Origin: PUMD01 sp964599275
Lineage (GTDB): Bacteria; Bacillota; Sulfobacillia; SLMV01
Direction: 5' to 3'
Assembly (NCBI GenBank): GCA_964599275.1
Contig: CAZRFK010000035.1
Coordinates: 1 to 17,897 of the forward strand
Length of the DNA: 17,897 nt
In this document: piece after piece, positions 1 through 7,457 of the stretch
Numbering within the stretch: position 1 is the first letter of the stretch
How the letters are laid out: each line of letters opens with the position of its first letter
Notes under the pieces: generated by a model
The model's input: only the letters and a program-made list of their open reading frames with translations
Told to the model about the DNA's origin: nothing
Databases searched by the model: none
Position numbers and translations under genes: made by a program

Positions 1-2
1 AT

Positions 3-944
3 CTCCAGGCAGTCTGGAATAAAGGGAACGAGAAAAATTTGCTTATACTGTGCCATTTAGATACCGTGTGGCCTGAGGGAGAAACAGACAAGCGTCCCTT
101 TAAAATTTCTGGTGACCGGGCCTATGGTCCTGGGGTTTTCGATATGAAAGCGGGGACGGTCCAGGCTCTTTACGCCATTGAAGTATTGCTGGAGAACGAG
201 CAGCTGCTCGATAGATCTATAACTTTATTTTGCAATACTGATGAGGAAGTGGGCAGTGATACCTCTCGTCCACATATCGAACGCCTTGCAGAAAAAGCCG
301 ATTGTGTTTTGGTGCTCGAACCTTCTGTCCCGCCAAAAGGTTCCCTGAAGACCGCCCGAAAGGGAGTGGGCAGGTTTACTGTAAACACCTATGGACGGGC
401 CACTCATTCAGGTGCAGAACACCAGGCGGGAATCAGCGCAGTAGAAGAGATGGCCCGCCAGGTACGGTTTCTACATTCATTGACTGATTATGACTTGGGA
501 ACAACAGTCAATGTCGGAGTCATTCAAGGCGGCAGCAGGTCAAATGTTGTGGCACAGGAGTGCTCAGCGGAAGTGGATTTGCGGGTGACTAATCCTGAGG
601 AAGGCGAACGAGTGGAAGAGATTATATTGAATCTTGAACCCTCCTTAGCAGGAGCCCGCGTTGAAGTAACCGGTGGGTTGAACAGACCTCCCATGCAGCG
701 AACTGAGCAAATAGCAAAAATGTTTGAGTGTGCCCGGGAGATCGGTGAAGAGTTAGGGCTACAGATCACTGAAGCCAGCACTGGTGGAGCCAGTGATGGC
801 AACTTCACTGCTGCCATGGGTGTACCAACTGTAGATGGGCTTGGGGCCGTTGGTGCTGGTGGACACGCAATTGATGAGTGGATCAGCATCCCACACATGA
901 TAGAGAGGACTGCCCTACTGGCAGAACTTCTGTGTAGGTTGTGA
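3..944 (+). CDS. M20 family metallopeptidase, carboxypeptidase G2-like (5' end outside window)
   Basis: This is a probable zinc-dependent exo- or dipeptidase that removes C-terminal residues from small peptides or N-acyl amino acids. The frame is open from the first full codon at position 3, and a TTG at 39 lies inside the conserved strand just before the HLDTV motif. The true start is therefore upstream of the window. The M20 metal-site motifs appear in order: HLDTV (His codon at 54), GVFDMKAG with the bridging Asp, NTDEEVGS with the catalytic Glu pair, LEPS, and a C-terminal GGHAIDEW His. The lid-domain stretch with ATHSGAEHQAG is also typical. No signal peptide can be judged because the N-terminus is missing. 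The stop lies 37 nt before nadK with no terminator between them, so the two may share a transcript. The family call is firm, but the substrate is unknown. Confidence 0.9.
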   Translation, partial: LQAVWNKGNEKNLLILCHLDTVWPEGETDKRPFKISGDRAYGPGVFDMKAGTVQALYAIEVLLENEQLLDRSITLFCNTDEEVGSDTSRPHIERLAEKADCVLVLEPSVPPKGSLKTARKGVGRFTVNTYGRATHSGAEHQAGISAVEEMARQVRFLHSLTDYDLGTTVNVGVIQGGSRSNVVAQECSAEVDLRVTNPEEGERVEEIILNLEPSLAGARVEVTGGLNRPPMQRTEQIAKMFECAREIGEELGLQITEASTGGASDGNFTAAMGVPTVDGLGAVGAGGHAIDEWISIPHMIERTALLAELLCRL

Positions 945-981
945 ATTGTTTTGAGAATTGAATTTGCCGAGGAGGCCGAAG

Positions 982-1833
982 GTGCATATAGGTATTGTAG
1001 CAAACACATCAAAGGATCCGTCTGGGGAGATCACCGCCGAACTGAGAGAATGGCTGCTTGCCCGGGGTGTTGAGGTGGCACTGGAGCAGGAAACAGCTGA
1101 CCTTCTCGGTCTGGAAGCAGCACCCTGGGAGGATTTGGATTTGACTTTTGTTATCGTACTCGGCGGCGATGGCACACTCCTTCGTGTTTCAAAAACTCTT
1201 TTGGAAATGGACCTGCCGCTTTTGGGAGTAAACATCGGTCGATTGGGTTTCCTCACGGAATTGGAAGTTAGCGAATTATATGATGCTCTTCCGGATATTT
1301 TAGAGGGAGAATACGAGCTGGACACCCGCCACTTGTTGCGCGCTCTGGTGCAAAAGGATGAGGAGAGCACAACCGAGTTTTTAGCACTAAATGATGTAGT
1401 TATTGGTAAAGGTAAATATTCCCGTATGATTTCGGTTAACATCTGGGTGGATGATTCTCTCATGGGCAGATACCCAGCAGATGGAGTAATATTAAGCACT
1501 GCTACTGGTTCAACCGCCTACTCTCTGTCTGCTGGAGGCCCAGTTATGCATCCTGATGTTGAAGTTGTGGTGGCCACTCCCGTATGCCCACACTCATTTT
1601 ACGCTCGGCCCGTGGTTTTAAGCCCAGATCAGGTTATCACTGTGAGCACATCACATCCCCCTGAGGTCACCCCAAGCGTAACAGTAGATGGTCGTGAGGG
1701 TAGTGAACTGACAGAGGGAGATATTTTAAAAGCCTATCTGTCGGAGAAAACCTTAACTTTGCTGCGCCGACCGGACTGGGACTTTTATGAAGTGCTCAGG
1801 CGCAAACTTTTTGATGAGGGCAACCGCTTCTGA
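982..1833 (+). CDS. nadK: NAD kinase
   Basis: This enzyme phosphorylates NAD+ with ATP or polyphosphate to make NADP+ in the cytoplasm. The GGDGT nucleotide-binding motif is at residues 61-65, followed by the LGVNIGRLGFLTE loop. An LND motif and the TGSTAYSLSAGGP motif that holds the NAD pocket come later. The C-terminal beta-rich domain ends with a SVTVDGREG-type stretch. I prefer the GTG at 982 because a GAGGAGG site at 969-975 sits 6 nt upstream and the protein then starts directly with the MHIGIVAN strand, as family members do. The TTG at 958 would add eight residues containing the ribosome binding site. The resulting 283 residues match the usual family length. The stop is 13 nt before the chosen recN start, which suggests translational coupling. 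Confidence 0.95.
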   Translation: MHIGIVANTSKDPSGEITAELREWLLARGVEVALEQETADLLGLEAAPWEDLDLTFVIVLGGDGTLLRVSKTLLEMDLPLLGVNIGRLGFLTELEVSELYDALPDILEGEYELDTRHLLRALVQKDEESTTEFLALNDVVIGKGKYSRMISVNIWVDDSLMGRYPADGVILSTATGSTAYSLSAGGPVMHPDVEVVVATPVCPHSFYARPVVLSPDQVITVSTSHPPEVTPSVTVDGREGSELTEGDILKAYLSEKTLTLLRRPDWDFYEVLRRKLFDEGNRF

Positions 1834-1846
1834 GGAGAGGGTGCAA

Positions 1847-3574
1847 TTGTTAACTCATCTTTGTGTTGAAAATTTTGCTCTTTTTCAAACATTAGAAGTG
1901 GAACTGGGCAGTGGCCTGAATGTTATTTCTGGTGAAACTGGAGCAGGTAAGTCCTTGTTTGTTGATGCTGTTGCGGTTGCCTTGGGTGCCCGGGGTATTT
2001 CAGAGTACATTCGTTCCGGCGCTGATGTAGCGCATGTGAGTGCCCTCTTTCATCATGCCTGTTGTACCCAGATTGAAAGACTGGGCTTTGCATCTGGTGA
2101 CGGCTCTGAAGTCTTGATTGAGCGACAGCTGCGGCGTGACCGTAAGAATAGAGCCAGAGTCAATGGGCGTTTATCAAGCGTAAACAACATCAAATCATTT
2201 GCAAACATGATGGTGGATATGCACGGTCAACACTATCAGCAGGGATTGTTGAGCGCTGCAGAGCAGCTCACCTTATTGGACGAATTGGCTGGTGATGAGG
2301 TAGCTGCCCTCAGAGAAGAAGTGCAAAAAATATATGAAGATGTAACTGCTATAGATAATGAGCTTTCTGAACTTGTTGGTGACGAGCAGGAAATGGCTAG
2401 AAGGTTAGACTTGCTGGAATACCAGGTTGAAGAGATAGGCCAGGCCAACCTGGAAGTTGGTGAAGAAAATGAATTAAAGGAACAGCAGAATATCCTGGCG
2501 AATCTTCAACACTTACGAGGCGGGGTAGGTGAAGTCTTAACCTCCATATCAGAGGGTGACCCAGGAGGTGTTCCACCAGTAGTTGATGAAGTGGGTGAGT
2601 TAGCTTCCACGCTGCAGCGGTTAGCTGAGATAGATGACAGTTTGAAAGCAGTGGCGCAGAGTGTCCAGGGAGTTCAATATGAGCTGCAAGAAGCTCAAAG
2701 ATGCCTCCGTCGATACCTGGACAGCCTGGACTATGATCCAGCCCAGATGAAACAGGTTCAGGAGCGGCTGGATCTTATAAATCAACTGAAGCGAAAATAC
2801 GGAGATACTGTGGAGGATATCTTACGGTACCGTGATGAATTACGGGAGCAGCTTCATGAACTTGAGAGTTCAGAAGAGCGTATAGACAAGCTGCAGTCAA
2901 CAAAAGATAAATTGCTGTGCGAATTGGAAAAAAAAGCGTGCGAGCTTAGTAGTTCAAGGCGTGAGTTTGCTGAACGGCTGGAAAAGTCAATGCAGGAGGA
3001 ATTATCCGATTTGCAGATGCAGGATGCCCAGTTTGAAGTTAGATTCACAGAGTTAAAATCAGATTCAGGGATATCTTTAAACAGTGAAGAACTTTTTTGC
3101 AGTCGCCGGGGAATAGACAGTATAGAATTTATGATAGCTCCAAACCCGGGCGAGCCCATGATGAAACTCCGGAGTATTGCTTCTGGTGGGGAACTGGCCC
3201 GTCTGATGTTGGCGTTAAAAAACATTGCTGCTGAAACCGATCAAACTCCTACTTTAATATTTGATGAAATAGATGCCGGAGTTGGTGGAAAGGCTGGACG
3301 GGCTGTTGCCAACAAACTGGACTCAATCGCCAATAATCACCAGGTGCTGTGTGTGACCCACCTTCCACAAGTTGCAGCTGTCGCGGATCTACACTTTGCA
3401 TTAAAAAAAGAAAGTGACTCCGGGCGAACCATTAGCAAACTGCAACCGGTGACAGGCCAACAGCGTGTGCGGGAGATTGCGCGCATGTTGGGAGGAGATG
3501 TATCCGGATCTGCTGCCATCAGGCACGCTCAAAAATTGCTTGAATCGGGACTTGAGCAAGATACATCCGCTTGA
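1847..3574 (+). CDS. recN: DNA repair protein RecN (SMC-like ATPase)
   Basis: RecN is an SMC-like ATPase that acts early in double-strand-break repair, bridging DNA ends and helping RecA. The Walker A motif GETGAGKS is at residues 29-36. A MHGQHYQQGLL motif, the family's HGQH signature, follows the N-terminal lobe. A long Glu/Lys/Gln/Leu-rich coiled-coil region fills roughly residues 155-390. The ABC signature ASGGELARLML starts near residue 445, and the Walker B acidic pair in LIFDEIDAG is D473-E474. I chose the TTG at 1847 because AGGAGAGG at 1833-1840 is well spaced for it and the protein then begins MLTHLCVENFAL, the family pattern. A GTG at 1841 is too close to that site. The length of 575 residues is normal. 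argR, which often lies between nadK and recN in Bacillota, is absent. Confidence 0.96.
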   Translation: MLTHLCVENFALFQTLEVELGSGLNVISGETGAGKSLFVDAVAVALGARGISEYIRSGADVAHVSALFHHACCTQIERLGFASGDGSEVLIERQLRRDRKNRARVNGRLSSVNNIKSFANMMVDMHGQHYQQGLLSAAEQLTLLDELAGDEVAALREEVQKIYEDVTAIDNELSELVGDEQEMARRLDLLEYQVEEIGQANLEVGEENELKEQQNILANLQHLRGGVGEVLTSISEGDPGGVPPVVDEVGELASTLQRLAEIDDSLKAVAQSVQGVQYELQEAQRCLRRYLDSLDYDPAQMKQVQERLDLINQLKRKYGDTVEDILRYRDELREQLHELESSEERIDKLQSTKDKLLCELEKKACELSSSRREFAERLEKSMQEELSDLQMQDAQFEVRFTELKSDSGISLNSEELFCSRRGIDSIEFMIAPNPGEPMMKLRSIASGGELARLMLALKNIAAETDQTPTLIFDEIDAGVGGKAGRAVANKLDSIANNHQVLCVTHLPQVAAVADLHFALKKESDSGRTISKLQPVTGQQRVREIARMLGGDVSGSAAIRHAQKLLESGLEQDTSA

Positions 3575-3629
3575 ATCAATGAGTATAATTGATAAGGGAT
3601 ATCCAGTATTATGGATTGCTTTTGATGGG

Positions 3630-3660
3630 TTGACCAGAACAAGGAGTTCGGTGCTATAAT
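3630..3660 (+). promoter_or_regulatory. Promoter of the tRNA-Leu gene
   Basis: A TTGACC -35 box at 3630-3635 and a perfect TATAAT -10 box at 3655-3660 are 19 nt apart. A TG one base before the -10 gives the extended form TGCTATAAT, which can offset the long spacer. Transcription should start near 3667, leaving a leader of about 30 nt before the mature tRNA. The assignment rests on sequence only. Confidence 0.7.
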
Positions 3661-3697
3661 TGTTCTAGCGAATAGGATCTATATAAAATTTTCAACT

Positions 3698-3782
3698 GCG
3701 GAAGTGCTGGAATTGGCAGACAGGCATGGTTGAGGGCCATGTGACCGCAATGGTCGTGTGGGTTCGAGTCCCACCTTCCGCA
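3698..3782 (+). tRNA. tRNA-Leu (anticodon GAG)
   Basis: This is an 85-nt type II tRNA with a full cloverleaf. The acceptor stem pairs GCGGAAG (3698-3704) with CTTCCGC (3775-3781), followed by an A discriminator. The D arm contains AATTGGCAGA. The anticodon stem is CATGG/CCATG with loop TTGAGGG, placing anticodon GAG at 3732-3734, which reads CUC/CUU leucine codons. A long variable arm closed by GACC/GGTC is diagnostic of class II tRNAs. The T arm is GTGGG-TTCGAGT-CCCAC. CCA is not encoded (CAT follows), so it must be added enzymatically. Confidence 0.97.
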
Positions 3783-3801
3783 CATTGAATATTGTAACTT
3801 G

Positions 3802-3829
3802 AGACGGTCAAGCCGTCTTATTTTTATTT
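3802..3829 (+). terminator. Rho-independent terminator after tRNA-Leu
   Basis: The stem AGACGG (3802-3807) pairs with CCGTCT (3813-3818) across a 5-nt loop and is followed by a T-rich run, TTATTTTTATTT. It lies 20 nt after the mature tRNA end and fits a single-gene transcript. Confidence 0.8.
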
Positions 3830-3999
3830 GTTTATCTAGACCTGTCTGAACATATGTTTCGCATAGTGATATTGTCTTGGTCTAATTCACAGAGATACAA
3901 TTGTGGTGCAGTTTTGTTAACTTAAAATATTTTACAAAGAGTTTGTGTTATTTTCCGGCAGGTTTTACTGTTATGGTTATAAAACAACATATTTGATCG
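3830..3999. other. AT-rich intergenic spacer without a gene
   Basis: This stretch lies between the tRNA terminator and the oadB promoter. It is AT-rich and has no reading frame with a ribosome binding site. I see no repeat or RNA fold that I could name. Confidence 0.6.
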
Positions 4000-4028
4000 T
4001 TCACACCTGCTATGCTGAATGTTATAAT
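4000..4028 (+). promoter_or_regulatory. Sigma-A-type promoter of the oadB-like gene
   Basis: TTCACA (4000-4005) and TATAAT (4023-4028) are separated by exactly 17 nt. With one mismatch to the consensus -35 and a perfect -10, this is the best-looking promoter in the window. The start site would be near 4035, about 26 nt before the TTG start codon. The leader is too short for a riboswitch. Confidence 0.8.
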
Positions 4029-4060
4029 ACTGAGGAATTGATGACGAAAGGAGGGACGCC

Positions 4061-5191
4061 TTGCTTGCCCAGTTTTCCTCATTTTTAGACAGCATTGGAT
4101 TATTACATATGGGTGCCGGAGAACTAGGTATGATTATCATCGGATGCAGTCTAGTTTATCTGGCTATAGTGAAGAAGTACGAACCTCTCTTACTGCTACC
4201 CATCGGATTTGGTATTATTCTAGGGAATATGCCGCTGGCCGGCTTGATGTCTCCACCCGCAGATGGAATGGCTGGCGGACTGATCTGGTATCTGTATCAG
4301 GGTGTTGACCTGGCCATTTTCCCACCCTTGATTTTCCTGGGGATTGGTGCAATGACAGATTTTTCACCGCTTCTGGCTAATCCGGTTACAGTTTTGTTTG
4401 GAGCCGGAGCTCAAGCAGGTATTTTTACCAGCTTTTTGGGAGCGATGTACCTGGGATTCAATCCAGCACAGGCTGGTTCAATAGGTATAATTGGTGGAGC
4501 TGATGGACCGACAGCTGTTTTTCTGACAGCCAACCTAGCTCCCGAACTCATGGGTCCCATAGCTGTTGCTGCGCACTCATATATGGCTCTGGTGCCCTTA
4601 ATACAGCGCCCGGTTATCTACCTGCTTACTTCCAAAGAAGAAAGAGCCATAGAGATGCCCAAACTGCGCAAGATTCCTCAGACTGAGAAGATTCTTTTCC
4701 CCGTCATCATTACCTTGTTGGTAGGTCTGATTATTCCTCAGGCCCTGCCTCTGGTAGGAATGTTGATGCTGGGGAACCTTATGAAGGAATCTGGTGTGGT
4801 CGACCGATTAGCTGATGCAGCTGCCAATGAGTTGACGAACATGGTTACCATTTTCTTGGCGGTTGCGGTTGGTGCTACTGCCAGTGCCGAGAGATTCTTT
4901 ACTTTCGAGTTTATCTCGATTTTATTCCTTGGTTTGGCTGCGTTTGCTGTAAGTACAGCGGCGGGGATCTTGCTGGCCAAATTTGCCAACTGGATCAGTG
5001 ATGGAAAGATTAATCCGTTAATTGGAGGAGCTGGCGTTTCAGCAGTTCCTCAAGCGGCTCGAGTGGCTCAACGCGTCGGCCTGGAGGCCAACCCTAACAA
5101 TCACCTGTTGATGCATGCAATGGGTCCAAACGTGGCTGGAGTGATTGGTTCGGCAGTGGCTGCTGGAGTGTTGTGGGCGCTTCTCGGTTGA
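4061..5191 (+). CDS. oadB: Sodium ion-translocating decarboxylase beta subunit (OadB/GcdB/MmdB family)
   Basis: The beta subunit of biotin-dependent sodium-pump decarboxylases removes CO2 from carboxybiotin and couples this to Na+ export through the inner membrane. The 376-residue protein consists of many hydrophobic segments. It carries the family's central GGADGPT motif at residues 145-151, whose Asp148 corresponds to the essential Na+/proton-site Asp. It also has ATASAERFF and a C-terminal GPNVAGVIGSAVAAG helix. The TTG start at 4061 is supported by AAAGGAGGG five nt upstream. The gene is flanked by its own promoter and terminator. No alpha (carboxyltransferase), gamma or biotin carrier gene is nearby, so the substrate could be oxaloacetate, methylmalonyl-CoA, glutaconyl-CoA or malonate. 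The family is certain; the specific symbol is by homology only. Confidence 0.92.
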   Translation: MLAQFSSFLDSIGLLHMGAGELGMIIIGCSLVYLAIVKKYEPLLLLPIGFGIILGNMPLAGLMSPPADGMAGGLIWYLYQGVDLAIFPPLIFLGIGAMTDFSPLLANPVTVLFGAGAQAGIFTSFLGAMYLGFNPAQAGSIGIIGGADGPTAVFLTANLAPELMGPIAVAAHSYMALVPLIQRPVIYLLTSKEERAIEMPKLRKIPQTEKILFPVIITLLVGLIIPQALPLVGMLMLGNLMKESGVVDRLADAAANELTNMVTIFLAVAVGATASAERFFTFEFISILFLGLAAFAVSTAAGILLAKFANWISDGKINPLIGGAGVSAVPQAARVAQRVGLEANPNNHLLMHAMGPNVAGVIGSAVAAGVLWALLG

Positions 5192-5227
5192 ATTCACTAA
5201 ATATGTGTTTTATAACGTATAGTATAT

Positions 5228-5266
5228 CTGGCGAGATTCCATGATGGAATCTCGCCAGAATTTTTT
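5228..5266 (+). terminator. Strong rho-independent terminator after oadB-like gene
   Basis: A perfect 14-bp stem (5228-5241 with 5245-5258) surrounds the 3-nt loop TGA and is followed by AATTTTTT. Read from the other strand it lacks a T tract, so it mainly stops rightward transcription, although its hairpin lies about 60 nt past the stop of the opposing gene. Confidence 0.92.
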
Positions 5267-5316
5267 GATGTTCTATTTTCAAACTGGTAAAGAGGTTAAG
5301 CCACTCTACCAATCTA

Positions 5317-6993
5317 TCAATCAAGAACTCTATTAATAACCCTCCAGGCATCCGGAGATTCCTGACCAAATCTCCAGAATGCAACACCTGCAACCCCGAA
5401 TTCTTCCAGCAGATCTAGTCGCAATTCCAGGCTTCTCTCATTTTCAAAATATACTATTCTATCGGTGCCATCCTCGGTGGTGTAACGGAAAAACGGAGTA
5501 TCAAAAGCTTCATCCCACTGAATTTCCACCCCATGTTCATGTGCAATTTCCAGAGCACGGGTCCAAAGCCGTCCGGTGGCCCGGTTTGCCTTCCCGGTAT
5601 CTTCCCAATCATATCCGTAAAACGGTGCACCCATGAGGACCTTATCGGGTGGAACAACAGAGACAGTATAATTCATAATGGAGCGTACCCAGCTGATAGA
5701 CGCCACCGGTCCTGGTGCACTCGTGCTCCAGTGTTGATCGTAGGCCATTATTATCATGTAATCCAAACTGGGGTGCAGGGCTTCATAGTCGAAGGCTCCT
5801 GACCATCCATGATTTGGGTTGTCGCGCATCTTGGCTGGAACTGCCATGGTTATCAAATATTCGTTCCCAAGTCTGCGCCATAACAAGGACATAAACTCGC
5901 TGAGTGCATCTCGATCCTGAGGATCAACATTTTCAAAATTGATATCGACTCCGGCATAAGGTTTTTTCCGGAGCACCTCTTCTATAGTTTCCAGAGCGTG
6001 TGCTCTATGCTCGGGATCATTGAGTATGGTTGAAGCAACGTTACGATCAAAGTCTGCATTGGTAAAACGCACGAGAGCTTCCTGATGGTTGTTAGCTTGC
6101 GCCTGTTCAAAGACAAACTCACTGTCATATCCACGACTAACCACTTCATTGTTTTCAATATGCAGTGAATAACTTGACATTATAACCAGGTTAATCCTAG
6201 CACTGTTTTGTTTTAAAGTTTGATAGGAGTGCCCTGCCCGGTCACGATACGGATCGCTGCCCATATAATAACCGGCTACCAGATAACGGTCTGGAGGAGT
6301 GACATCCAGTTCGGGCGGGTGCACGATCTCTTCGGTGTCCAGGTCGGCAATTGCTGTCATGAAACGGTGCAGCATCTTTGTCGCCTCGGCCCTGGTTGTG
6401 GTATCGAATGGGGCAAACTTGGAAACCTCTCTACCGATAACGATTCGCTCCCTGATAGCTGCGTCTGCGGGGACAGCCCATTCAGGTATCTCATCGCCAT
6501 CATCAAAAAGGTGAAAATAGCGACCATCAGCCCGTATTCCCAACTCCATCAAAACCCGCCCCAGAATTGTAGCCATCTGCACCCTGGTTACAGTTTTCTC
6601 AGGTCTGAATGTTCCGTCCGGATAGCCTTGAATTAGGCCCAAATCGACGGCGTAAGCGATTTCGCCCAATGCTTCCTCTGGTATCAACTCGGCATCCTCG
6701 AAATCAACCTCAGTCTGGGTAGGGATAGCTCCCAGAGAGCGAACCAACCAGCGTGTGAAGTCGAGACGCGTAATGTCATTATCTGGTGAAAACTCCTCTT
6801 CAGTGGTGCCTGTCACTATACCTGAACGATACATGATTTCAATGGTATCTTCAGCCCAGTGATCTACTGTATCTTCAAATCCGTAGGAGAACTCGGGTTT
6901 TTGTGCAGAGGCGGTTGAGCCTGCAGATATCAACAATAACCCAACGATAATTGCTGTGAGCAGTACAGCAGAAGACCTGGATGTTTGATTCAT
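5317..6993 (-). CDS. Secreted protein with three SLH domains and a C-terminal GH18 domain
   Basis: This is a probable cell-surface glycosidase or peptidoglycan/chitin-binding protein. Residues 1-30 are a signal peptide with an ASA cleavage site. Three S-layer homology repeats follow at about 36-90, 97-150 and 155-215, with FRPEKTVTRVQMA the clearest repeat core. They probably anchor the protein to secondary cell-wall polymer. Residues 232-558 resemble the YaaH/SleL-like branch of GH18: a YLVAGYYMG strand, a core GVDINFENV, a LDYMIIMAYDQHW strand and a C-terminal GVAGVAFWRFGQE. The proposed acid/base Glu354 is present. The residue two before it, usually Asp, is Asn352, while Asp350 is kept, so activity may be altered. 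An AAGGAGG site lies 10 nt before the ATG. The gene is convergent with the oadB-like gene. The domain call is firm and the substrate is inferred. Confidence 0.9.
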   Translation of the reverse strand: MNQTSRSSAVLLTAIIVGLLLISAGSTASAQKPEFSYGFEDTVDHWAEDTIEIMYRSGIVTGTTEEEFSPDNDITRLDFTRWLVRSLGAIPTQTEVDFEDAELIPEEALGEIAYAVDLGLIQGYPDGTFRPEKTVTRVQMATILGRVLMELGIRADGRYFHLFDDGDEIPEWAVPADAAIRERIVIGREVSKFAPFDTTTRAEATKMLHRFMTAIADLDTEEIVHPPELDVTPPDRYLVAGYYMGSDPYRDRAGHSYQTLKQNSARINLVIMSSYSLHIENNEVVSRGYDSEFVFEQAQANNHQEALVRFTNADFDRNVASTILNDPEHRAHALETIEEVLRKKPYAGVDINFENVDPQDRDALSEFMSLLWRRLGNEYLITMAVPAKMRDNPNHGWSGAFDYEALHPSLDYMIIMAYDQHWSTSAPGPVASISWVRSIMNYTVSVVPPDKVLMGAPFYGYDWEDTGKANRATGRLWTRALEIAHEHGVEIQWDEAFDTPFFRYTTEDGTDRIVYFENERSLELRLDLLEEFGVAGVAFWRFGQESPDAWRVINRVLD

Positions 6994-7457
6994 CTGTTAC
7001 GTTCCTCCTTAATGTTTTGAGCATAAATTACCTTGCATTTGTGTTACATTGAGTAGTATCGTGTGCTGTTCTTTCCCACTTAAATCAAACTTCGCCGTCT
7101 TTTGGGTCGTTTCCTGTCGAGTGCTGATTCATTGTTGTAGAAAATGTGACTTGTTATAAACACGTAATATCGCCCAAGTGATTCCAATGCTAATGCATAT
7201 ATATCGGCATATCCTCAAGTGAGTACAGCAGGAGATTTAACTGTATCGCCTTCCTGCCGAGATAAAGCGTGAAGTTCAAACGAGCGTGCAGCAATACCAG
7301 CAGGTCTTGCTGTTAAATGAAGGTTATTTGAAGTCTCAGGCGAATAAGTGACACATAGTTCCTCCCTGAAAGCCGATGTTCAGCTGCGAAAACTGGTGGT
7401 GAAGGGAGTGTCCGGACAATCGTAATCGTATCAAACTTCAGTGAGGGAGTGAGTAGA
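6994..7457. other. Intergenic region between divergent genes, no clear gene
   Basis: This stretch of about 460 bp separates the leftward SLH-GH18 gene from the rightward M24 gene and must hold both promoters. I found no convincing -35/-10 pair for either. It contains a short open stretch of 36 codons (7241-7351, + strand) without a start codon or ribosome binding site. It also has small inverted repeats such as CAGCA/TGCTG around 7300 and GCAGGA/TCCTGC around 7230-7257. No RNA family is recognised. Confidence 0.5.

Noticed and set aside
524..1499. Minus-strand open frames of 162 and 194 codons
   Set aside because: They are antisense to the M20 peptidase and NAD kinase genes, which have full family motifs. 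The shadow products are Ser/Pro-rich and motif-free.
3552..3589. TATAAT at 3584-3589 as a second promoter for the tRNA
   Set aside because: No -35 lies at an acceptable distance; TTGAGC is 26 nt away. The pair at 3630-3660 is better.
7241..7351. 36-codon open stretch before the M24 gene as a gene remnant
   Set aside because: It has no start codon, no ribosome binding site and no family resemblance, and this length is expected by chance.
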